Shown: in pieces, positions 35,556 to 44,200 of the stretch
Layout of the letters: each line of letters begins with the position of its first letter
How positions within the stretch are numbered: the stretch's first letter is position 1
Source of the DNA: Coprococcus sp.
GTDB lineage: Bacteria > Bacillota > Clostridia > Lachnospirales > Lachnospiraceae
DNA: 64,000 bases
Reading direction: 5' to 3'
Assembly (NCBI GenBank): GCA_017935345.1
Contig: JAGBHU010000042.1
Coordinates: 124,001 to 188,000, forward strand
Position numbers and translations under genes: made by a program
The notes under the pieces: generated by a model
The model's input: only the letters and a program-made list of their open reading frames with translations
What the model was told of the DNA's origin: nothing
The model's database searches: none

Positions 35556-36631
35556 GTTCTACCTCTCTTTCTAATGTAACCTGCCAATATAGCAATCATG
35601 GAACAAACCACAGTAATTGCCACGGAATACAACACTGCACTTGTTACATAATTACTCTCACCCATGCAAGAAAGTTCTATCAAAGCCCGATTGCCATGGT
35701 AAATCGGTGACAAATGCTTCAGCGTATCTGATATACTGGAAAACATATATGTTTCAAAACTGCCACCAAAAAATCCCATAAACCACACGATTGTAAATTG
35801 TATAATAATAGTAATCACCAAACTGTCTGAAATATTATAAAGCATCATACCCAATGCGTTTCCTGCTATTATCATCATAAAAACAATGAACATAGATAAA
35901 AGTGGATTACCCCAATGTATGTCATAGAGCAATACAGTAATTACGGTGGCAATCGCCATACCAACTGTTACAGTCAACGTAATAGGAATAAACTTTCCCA
36001 GAAAGTTCTGTGACTCAGATATATTGGAAACCTGAAATCTCCGTACAATTCCATATTTCTTTTCATTGCTAAGCACTCCCGTGGCACATATCATTCCACA
36101 CCAACAAAAATAAACAATATAAATAATCCCATAATAGTCTATTGAATCAACTGCCGGCATAAATTCCAATTCTTCCACAGGCAATACGATATCTGTCTGT
36201 TCCTGCAACTGCAAAGATACATTTACACCTGCGTTCATCACTTTATTCATAAAGTATTCTAATGTAATACCTTCCACTTCATAATCAGCACTCTTATATA
36301 CTACATATGTATCATCCAAAAACTCCACAAAACCTGCAAGTCCATTCTTCTCCATAATATCCTTTATTTCACCTTCCGGATATTCGTAAAAAAGAATGCC
36401 CGCCTCCTCTCTGGCAACTTTTGCAGTTTCAATCATTACATTCGTTTCAGTCGCTTCTTGTATTCTGTATCCTACTGTGAATTCATCTACTCCTTCGTAG
36501 GACTTCATTAACTCTGAAAATGCACTGGACAATACAGCGATAACCAATATGGGACCCAGTAGCATAACTGCCACACTCCATGTATTACGAAACATGAGTT
36601 TAAAGTTATTTTTTATCAAATACCGAATCAT
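35552..36631 (-). CDS. ABC-2 permease, subunit 1
   Basis: A 359-residue permease with the same 1+5 helix plan: N-terminal helix WSVAVMLLGPILVIAVLS, an outer domain (residues about 45-170) and helices such as IIYIVYFCWCGMICATGVLS, ITLTVTVGMAIATVITVLL, MFIVFMMIIAGNALGMML, ITIIIQFTIVWFMGFFGG and SVAITVVCSMIAILAGYI. It follows the ATPase gene by 12 bases and overlaps subunit 2 by 4. The ATG at 36631 has GAGGGAT. Together the two permeases and the ATPase form one exporter. Confidence 0.9.
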   Translation of the reverse strand: MIRYLIKNNFKLMFRNTWSVAVMLLGPILVIAVLSSAFSELMKSYEGVDEFTVGYRIQEATETNVMIETAKVAREEAGILFYEYPEGEIKDIMEKNGLAGFVEFLDDTYVVYKSADYEVEGITLEYFMNKVMNAGVNVSLQLQEQTDIVLPVEELEFMPAVDSIDYYGIIYIVYFCWCGMICATGVLSNEKKYGIVRRFQVSNISESQNFLGKFIPITLTVTVGMAIATVITVLLYDIHWGNPLLSMFIVFMMIIAGNALGMMLYNISDSLVITIIIQFTIVWFMGFFGGSFETYMFSSISDTLKHLSPIYHGNRALIELSCMGESNYVTSAVLYSVAITVVCSMIAILAGYIRKRGRT

Positions 36632-36643
36632 CTCTATCCCTCA

Positions 36644-37405
36644 CTATTCCGCGTAATCTCTCAGTTTCTTACCTGTAAGTGTCAGGAATACTTCTTCTAA
36701 AGTGATATTTTCATCACCACTATTAACCAGCTTTTTCAACTCCTGACTAGTTCCACAAGCAATAATCTTTCCATTGTCCATAATCGCAATTCTGGTACAA
36801 ATCGCTTCCACTTCCTCCATATAATGGCTTATGTAAATAACCGTAGCACCTTTTTTGTTTGACTCCTTAATCTTATCCAAAATAAAATTTCTGGACTGTG
36901 GATCAATCCCTACAGTAGGTTCATCAAAAATCAATAACTCCGGATTATGACCAAGGGCACAGGCTATGTTTAATCTTCTCTTCATACCTCCGGAAAAATT
37001 CTTGGCAAATTCCTGTCTTCGTTCCAACAAACCAACATACTCCAATGAATCATTTACTGCATTTTTTAACTCCTGCCCCTTTATTCCATAAAGAGAAGTG
37101 AACAATTCTACATTCTCCCATGCCTTAAGATTCCCATGAATCGCAAGTTCCTGTGGAATGTAGCCAATTTTATGAATAACTTCTTTTTTCTGCTTCCACG
37201 GATTTTTACCTAACAATTCAATCTCGCCTGCTGTCGGATGCACAATTGAACAAATCATATTCATAGTGGTACTTTTTCCTGCACCATTCGGTCCTAACAA
37301 TCCAAAAATCTCACCTTTTCGAATTTCAATATTTAAGTTATCAACAACTACCTTATTGTTGTATTTCTTGGTCAAATCTGTTGTTTTTAAGATAATATCT
37401 CCCAT
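36644..37405 (-). CDS. ABC transporter ATP-binding protein of the two-component-linked exporter
   Basis: A 253-residue ATPase. Walker A is GLLGPNGAGKSTTMNM near residue 36, signature NFSGGMKRRLNIACALGH, Walker B LLIFDEPTVGIDP, and H-loop VIYISHYMEE. The ATG at 37405 with AAGGAG at 6 bases is chosen over an in-frame ATG at 37420 that overlaps that site. First gene of the operon ATPase, permease, permease, kinase, regulator. A perfect 8-base inverted repeat lies about 90 bases upstream, a possible site of self-regulation. Confidence 0.94.
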   Translation of the reverse strand: MGDIILKTTDLTKKYNNKVVVDNLNIEIRKGEIFGLLGPNGAGKSTTMNMICSIVHPTAGEIELLGKNPWKQKKEVIHKIGYIPQELAIHGNLKAWENVELFTSLYGIKGQELKNAVNDSLEYVGLLERRQEFAKNFSGGMKRRLNIACALGHNPELLIFDEPTVGIDPQSRNFILDKIKESNKKGATVIYISHYMEEVEAICTRIAIMDNGKIIACGTSQELKKLVNSGDENITLEEVFLTLTGKKLRDYAE

Positions 37406-37492
37406 TGCATTCTCCTTCATTGGCTATTTCTTTCTACACTGACATCATATCAATTCCTGAAAAGAGAAGATAGTGAAAAAAGAAATATTTAG

Positions 37493-37512
37493 AATATGAC
37501 TTTTGTCATATT
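37493..37512. promoter_or_regulatory. Inverted repeat upstream of the ABC/two-component operon
   Basis: AATATGAC-TTTT-GTCATATT, a perfect 8-base dyad with a 4-base centre. It lies 88 bases before the ATPase start and is a good candidate operator for the operon's LuxR-type regulator. No matching second copy was found nearby. Confidence 0.5.
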
Positions 37513-37580
37513 TTAATCCTCTCAAAAAAATCGTAATCATACTCTTAGCGGATTTACAGGTTATTTAGCGATTCTTATAT

Positions 37581-37672
37581 AAAAAGACCCTACGTTTATT
37601 AGATAAATGCAGCTATCTGATTGAAATAAAACCTGCATTTTTTCTAATAATGAATCTCGTAGAGTCTTTTTA
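37581..37672. terminator. Composite terminator after ileS
   Basis: Outer arms AAAAAGACCCTACG and CGTAG-GTCTTTTT, a second helix TTATTAG/CTAATAA and an inner AAATGCAG/CTGCATTT make a long jointed hairpin of 92 bases. A and T runs at both ends; it lies about 60 bases after the ileS stop. Confidence 0.75.
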
Positions 37673-37732
37673 TTTAGAAAAATAAATTATAAAATTGCTT
37701 TAAAAGCATGCTACCGACATATCAATATCAAA

Positions 37733-40700
37733 CTAATTTTTCTTAACACCAAGTGTTACCTTTTCACCGTTGATATTCCACTCCTTGGTGTAACCGTCAA
37801 GCGAGCCTGTCACAATATCATCCGCCATGACATCCGTCTTGATATCCTCAGCATTTGCCGTCATAATGGCTGCTGCCTTATCATTTCCGTCTGCGTAAAC
37901 GGTAATCTTGTCCATTACCTCAAATCCGGCTTCTTTTCTCATCGTCTGAACCTTTGAAACGATTTCTCTGACAAAGCCCTCCTCCAGCAGCTCTTCTGAA
38001 AGATTGGTATCGATAACAACTGTAATACCGTTATCAGCCTCTGACACAAAGCCTTCCATCTGCGCCATATCAATCAACAAATCTTCTTCTGCAAGAGATA
38101 CGGAAACGCCGTCTACCTCAAATGTCAATGCACCATTTGCCTTAAGCTCTGCCATTGCCGCATTTCCGTCAAGTGCTGACAAATAATTTCTGATACCGCC
38201 AAGCTGCTTACCATACTTAGGGCCAACGGTTCTAAGCTGAGGCTTAAAGCTGTATGAGGTAAATGCTGACACATCATCTGTAAATTCTACATTCTTGATA
38301 TTCAGCTCATCCTCAAGAATTGCCTTCTCTTCTCCGACAAGTGCCTTATCTGCCTTTACATACATCGTACCAATCGGCTGTCTGTTCTTGATATTTGCAG
38401 TATTTCTGGCTGCACGTCCAAGAACAACAATCTTAAGAATTTCATCCATTGCTGTCTCCAGCTCTGTATGAATATGCTCCTCCTCTGCTACAGGGAACTC
38501 ACACAAATGAACGGAAAGCGGTGCATCCTTATCAACATTTCTGACAAGGTTCTGGTAAATATCCTCTGCCATAAACGGAATCATCGGCGCTGCTGTCTCA
38601 GCTATGGTTACAAGTGCTGTGTAAAGTGTCATGTACGCATTGATTTTATCCTGCTCCATACCCTTTGCCCAGTATCTCTCACGGCCACGGCGAACATACC
38701 AGTTACTCATATCATCTACAAACTCCTCAAGAACTCTTGTTGTCTCAGGAATCTTATATGCTGAAAGATTTGCGTCTACTGCCTTCACGGTGGAATTCAG
38801 CTTTGAAAGAAGCCATTTGTCCATCAGGGACAGCTTGCTGTAATCCAGCTCATAATCAAGCGGATTAAAGTTATCTATATTTGCATAAAGTACATAGAAC
38901 GCATAGGTGTTCCAAAGTGTACCCATAAACTTTCTCTGACATTCTACAACGGCATCCTCATGGAATCGGTTTGGAAGCCATGGAGCTGAATTGCTGTAGA
39001 AGTACCATCTGATTGCATCTGCACCATACTTATTTAATGCCTCCATCGGGTCAACTGCATTACCCTTGGACTTACTCATCTTCTGTCCGTCCTTATCCTG
39101 AACGTGACCGAGCACGATTACATTCTTAAACGGTGCTTTATCAAAGAGCAGCGTTGATATTGCCATAAGAGAGTAGAACCATCCTCTTGTCTGGTCAACC
39201 GCCTCGCTGATAAAGTCAGCAGGGAAATGCTCATTGAAAATATCTTCATTTTCAAATGGATAATGCCACTGTGCAAATGGCATGGAACCTGAGTCAAACC
39301 AGCAGTCAATAACCTCCGATACTCTATGCATTTCTTTGCCACAATCAGGACACTGAATCGTAACCGCATCGATAAACGGACGGTGAAGCTCGATGTCAGG
39401 AGGACAGTTATTACTCAGGGCGCGAAGCTCCTCTTTTGAACCGACGGAATGTCTGCATCCGCACTCACACTCCCAAATATTCAGCGGTGTTCCCCAATAT
39501 CTGTTCCGTGAGATACCCCAGTCCTGAACATTTTTCAGCCAGTCGCCGAAACGTCCTTTACCGATACTCTCAGGAATCCAGTTTACCGTATCATTATTCT
39601 TTACAAGCTTATCCCTGACTGCCGTCATCTTGATGAACCAAGTATCTCTTGCATAGTAGATAAGCGGTGTATCACATCTCCAGCAGTGTGGATATTCATG
39701 CTCAAATTTCGGTGCATCAAACAACAAACCTCTGTTATCAAGGTCTACCAGCACCTTCGGGTCTGCATCCTTTACGAAAAGTCCTGCAAATGGTGTTTCC
39801 TCTGTCAGATTACCCTTACCGTCTACAAACTGTACAAACGGAAGGTCATAATTTCTTCCTACATTTGCATCATCTTCACCAAATGCCGGTGCGATATGAA
39901 CGATACCCGTACCATCTGTCATGGTTACATAGGAATCACATGTAATAAAATGACCTTTCTTATTCTGCTTCTCACATACAGGCTTTACGCACTCAAATAA
40001 AGGCTCGTATTCCTTGTACTCAAGGTCTTTACCTGTATAGGTTTCAAGAATTTCATAGTCCGAAGCCTTTGCCAACGCATCGGACTCAGCATTTTCATGA
40101 TTGGCATTTCCTGCCACTTTATCGGCAAGACCACCAAGCACCTTATCAAGAAGTGCCTCTGCCATATAATAGGTATAGCCGTCTGCCGCCTTTACCTTAA
40201 CATAGGTCTCGTCAGGATTGACACAAAGAGCCACATTGGAAGGAAGTGTCCAAGGTGTGGTTGTCCATGCAAGGAAGTATGCATCCTCTCCGATAACCTT
40301 AAATCTGACAACTGCCGAACGCTCTTTTACCGCCTTATATCCCTGCGCAACCTCATGGCTGCTAAGTGGTGTACCACAACGTGGACAATACGGAACAATC
40401 TTAAAGCCCTTGTAAAGTAAGCCCTGGTCCCAAATCTTCTTTAAAGCCCACCACTCTGACTCGATGAAGTCATCATGATACGTTACATATGGGTCATCCA
40501 TATCAGCCCAGAAACCAACCTTGCCTGAGAATTCCTCCCACATGCCTTTATATTTCCAAACGGATTCCTTACATTTCTGAATAAACGGCTCAAGACCGTA
40601 TTCCTCAATCTGCTCCTTACCATCTATACCCAAGAGCTTTTCTACTTCAAGCTCAACCGGAAGTCCATGCGTATCCCAGCCTGCCTTTCTTACTACGTTA

Positions 40701-40930
40701 TGTCCCTTCATGGTCTGATATCTCGGAATCATATCCTTGATAACACGTGTAAGCACATGACCGATATGCGGCTTACCGTTTGCTGTCGGAGGTCCGTCAT
40801 AAAATGTGTAGGTCGGCAAATCCTTTGTCTCTTCTACACTTTTCTCAAACACCTGATTTTCCTTCCAGAAATCAAGTACCTTCTGCTCTCTCTCAACAAA
40901 ATTGAGCTTCGTTGAAACCTTGTCGTACAT
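37733..40930 (-). CDS. ileS: Isoleucine-tRNA ligase, eukaryote-like (type 2)
   Basis: A 1065-residue class I synthetase. HIGH is in PHIGHVLTRVIKDMIPRYQT, KMSKS in DGQKMSKSKGNAVDP, and the editing-domain core is near WTTTPWTLPSNVAL. It has extra Cys pairs (CPRCGTP, CWRCDTP, CECGC, CPDCGKE). Length and sequence around AGWDTHGLPVELEVEKLLGI match the type 2, eukaryote-like IleRS group, which is known for low sensitivity to mupirocin. I chose the ATG at 40930 (MYDKVSTKLNFVE), with AAAGGA upstream, over an in-frame start at 40966 inside the T-box terminator. A T-box riboswitch with an Ile specifier controls it. Confidence 0.96.
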   Translation of the reverse strand: MYDKVSTKLNFVEREQKVLDFWKENQVFEKSVEETKDLPTYTFYDGPPTANGKPHIGHVLTRVIKDMIPRYQTMKGHNVVRKAGWDTHGLPVELEVEKLLGIDGKEQIEEYGLEPFIQKCKESVWKYKGMWEEFSGKVGFWADMDDPYVTYHDDFIESEWWALKKIWDQGLLYKGFKIVPYCPRCGTPLSSHEVAQGYKAVKERSAVVRFKVIGEDAYFLAWTTTPWTLPSNVALCVNPDETYVKVKAADGYTYYMAEALLDKVLGGLADKVAGNANHENAESDALAKASDYEILETYTGKDLEYKEYEPLFECVKPVCEKQNKKGHFITCDSYVTMTDGTGIVHIAPAFGEDDANVGRNYDLPFVQFVDGKGNLTEETPFAGLFVKDADPKVLVDLDNRGLLFDAPKFEHEYPHCWRCDTPLIYYARDTWFIKMTAVRDKLVKNNDTVNWIPESIGKGRFGDWLKNVQDWGISRNRYWGTPLNIWECECGCRHSVGSKEELRALSNNCPPDIELHRPFIDAVTIQCPDCGKEMHRVSEVIDCWFDSGSMPFAQWHYPFENEDIFNEHFPADFISEAVDQTRGWFYSLMAISTLLFDKAPFKNVIVLGHVQDKDGQKMSKSKGNAVDPMEALNKYGADAIRWYFYSNSAPWLPNRFHEDAVVECQRKFMGTLWNTYAFYVLYANIDNFNPLDYELDYSKLSLMDKWLLSKLNSTVKAVDANLSAYKIPETTRVLEEFVDDMSNWYVRRGRERYWAKGMEQDKINAYMTLYTALVTIAETAAPMIPFMAEDIYQNLVRNVDKDAPLSVHLCEFPVAEEEHIHTELETAMDEILKIVVLGRAARNTANIKNRQPIGTMYVKADKALVGEEKAILEDELNIKNVEFTDDVSAFTSYSFKPQLRTVGPKYGKQLGGIRNYLSALDGNAAMAELKANGALTFEVDGVSVSLAEEDLLIDMAQMEGFVSEADNGITVVIDTNLSEELLEEGFVREIVSKVQTMRKEAGFEVMDKITVYADGNDKAAAIMTANAEDIKTDVMADDIVTGSLDGYTKEWNINGEKVTLGVKKN

Positions 40931-40963
40931 TGTTTTTATCGTCCTTTCTTTAAAAATTTTCGT

Positions 40964-41220
40964 CAAAAAAACCCCTCGTCGTAATCAGGACGAAGGGCTT
41001 AAAATTCGTTATACCACCTATTACCAACATACCATCATATGTGATTCCTGTAACGAAGGAAATACGTCAGAGCCTACTTATCTTCCATCTGTCAGATGTT
41101 CGGTCCACAGCTTAAGAGTGATATTCCACAGATACTACTTGCATCAGGCTTCCACCATCCCCGACTCGCTTATGGCTTTCCTATTCTGTGTACTGTCTCT
41201 GTCACAGCCTTTAATTTATA
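40964..41220 (-). promoter_or_regulatory. T-box riboswitch, Ile specifier
   Basis: The minus-strand leader has the AGTAG box, specifier ATC (41120-41122) in GGAATATCACTC, the T-box-like AATAGGTGGTATAACG (41006-41025) and a terminator with arms GCCCTTCGTC/GACGAGGGG (40964-41000) followed by seven T. Uncharged tRNA-Ile should favour antitermination and turn ileS on. The T-box differs from the canonical AGGGTGGNACCGCG. Confidence 0.92.
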
Positions 41221-41274
41221 AATCAAACTTTAGTATAACAAAGAAAAAACATTTGTCAATTATAAACTATCTTT

Positions 41275-44200
41275 TTACCGCATTATCTGTTCCATGATAT
41301 ACGGGTCTTTTATTTTATCATCCTCGGCAAACAGCAATACCTTGGACATAATTTCTGCGGTCTTCGGGTCTTCATCAATAAATGGCAGGAAGATTTTGCT
41401 CCGCTTACTGCCCTGAACAGCAACAATATTGATTTGATGACCGCCTATCTTATGGACTACACCACTGCCCAGATGAACACTGTATTTGCCACGCTTTCCT
41501 TCTATAATGGCATGATTCTTCTCGAATGCCACATTATGAAGTCCAAACAGCTCAAGATTAAATGCAAGAATTACCCTTCTCATCTCGACTGTTGAGTGGC
41601 TTGTTTCAGGGTCTACACCGCCTGCATGTGCTACGGAAACAGCCAAATCCACATCCCTCATAACCTCCGAATAAATAATATCCGGAACGTCACCTATTTT
41701 AATCGGCTTATAGGTCTTTCTGTCGGTAAATGTAACCCATTCAAGCACAGGCTCTTCTACGTCTGCCGGTGAAAACCAATCGGCTATGGCATAGATACAC
41801 GCTATGATATCATCTTTATAATAGACCTTCTGTAAGCCCTCTTCGTAATCTGCAATCCAGCGTCTGCCCTTTAAACATGCTACCGTCTTCTTTGGCTGAA
41901 TTTGATTTCCTGCAAACATCAGCGAGCTTTCCTTATCCTGCTCTTCAGGCAGCTTCACATACAGTTCCCTAAACACCTGCTTAAACGGCTGCTTGATGCC
42001 CTGCTTTCTATTTCTGTCGAAGAAAAGCTTTTGATAATCTGTCCATACGCCCTGATGATACAAGTCAAATGGATGGGCAATGCGAAGTTTGGTCGTCTTA
42101 TCGATTGCAATCGGATTACCTGATACATCCATATAGCAGCTATCTGTAATGATACCGATTTTTTCACCATCCGTTATATACACCAGATTTTCCACAATCC
42201 GTTTTGTCACAGGATTTTCACACAGCATAACCAGCTCGCCAAAGGAATACGCATCCCTGTCCTCCATAGATGCTTCAAACATTGCTACCGTACGGGAATA
42301 CTGTGCCTTCAGCTTATCATAGAAAGTCTTTATCTCCAAATACTGCTCATTTTTCTTAAGGGCGGCAGGTACGCTCTTAAGCTTCTTTCCGTTCTTCTCA
42401 AAGCAGAGCGAACTCTTACCCATATCGTCTGTCACGATACGAATATTACAGCCCTCTATATCCATGCCGTCAAAATACTGCATATTGCCTTTTACAAGCT
42501 CCGTCTCCATGGCAAGAATCAGTCTTGTTTCATCAGAATAGCCTGCCGAGGTCGCAAGATTTTTCAATGCATAGGATACGGCGGAAGCCTCGCTGGCTCT
42601 TCTCTGTGCGCCAAATTGCCTGCTTTCCTTCAGGAATTTCTGGAGAAATTCATATCTGTGAAGAATATCCTCCGTATCCTTTACAGGAATGATTCCATAG
42701 CTCATCAGCAAATCCTTGTTTCGCTTATCGCTTATCGCCGTTTCCAGTTCCGCCACCGTTACTCTGGCAAGAGCTGCGTCAGCATATTTTCTTGCTCTGG
42801 AATGCTTGCTGCCGTCCGATATGTATTTTGCACTATTATACAACTTGTCAAACAACTTCTCGCCAAGCTCCTCGTATGCCTCGTAAAACCACTTAACATC
42901 AAAGCAGCCTCCGTTTAACTCTTCCTTGGAAAGTGGTGTATACTTGGCAATCATGGCCGCCTTCTTATCATCAAAGCTCTCATTCATATGCGCCATAAAA
43001 TAATAGCAGCCACTCTTTAAGCCTGAATATCCAAGACATTCTTCAACGATATCCAGCCACTGCGGAGCATACATGGCAACCTCAATTAAGCGTTCCTCAC
43101 TTATCTTATTTTCCTTTGCCGCTGCCTTAAGCTTCTCACCCGTATCACCATGAACAGGCTCACAGACAGCCAGCAAATGACTAAGTACCTCCTTCTTGCC
43201 AAAGTTACAGCCGTAATAATGGTAATACCCTTTTCTGTCGAGGGTTGACTTGCCAAGTGCCTTCAGAATGGCGATTAACCTGTCCATTCCGTATACCTTA
43301 TGAATGGACATGGCCGTTCTTGAGAAAATCGTTTCACTGTCACCACGTTTAAGCTCTACATTCAGTATCGTATCAATAATCCTTTTGTATATTTTAACGC
43401 CTGCCCTCCAGAACACATCCTCCCTGTCGGATTCTTCTTCACCAACAAAGCCCTGAAGCTGTATTCTTTCATAACGGGTAAGCTTATCCTTCATAAATAC
43501 ACCCAGCTCTATAACAGCATTTCTAATGCCTGTTATTTCAAACGCCGCCTTGTATACCATCTCCTCAGCGATAATCCCCATTGTATAGGCTTTCACATAA
43601 TAATACATATTCAGGAAATTTTGATTTCGTGAACTGGAACCATAATAAACATCTCTCTGCTGATTCTGTCTTTCCCAGATTGCGTTCTTCATGTCAAGCT
43701 GATACAGGAGCAAAAATGTCTCTTTGAATTCTTCATCCGTATTCCATTTTAAAACATTGATAAGCTCTGCAAAACGTGGGCTGTTCGCAAATGAGATACC
43801 CTCATAGTCCTTCCACCTACGCCCTTTATAGCTCTTATCATAGTCATACCACAACGCATCCTTGGGTATTTCCAATGCCGCATATGCTGCCGCCTGCTTT
43901 CCTACCTCTCTTGGAATTGAAATATCGTTCATGCTCATCATACACAGAATAACAGTCTTTATCCCATTGTTATAACCACCCGTATATTTTGATGCCGGTC
44001 TTATAAAGTCCGAATTCATATCGCCAAATATCATTTTTTCATGGTAAATACATGTGGCAGTCTGTTCCTTTTCCATTTCTGACGTTGTCTCTGCCAGACA
44101 GGATATATACATACTAATCAGTGCATTTGGATTCTTCACATAGGTATCATAAAATTCTCTCCACAGCTCAGGAAACGGAAATCTCTCATGTGTCTTAAGG

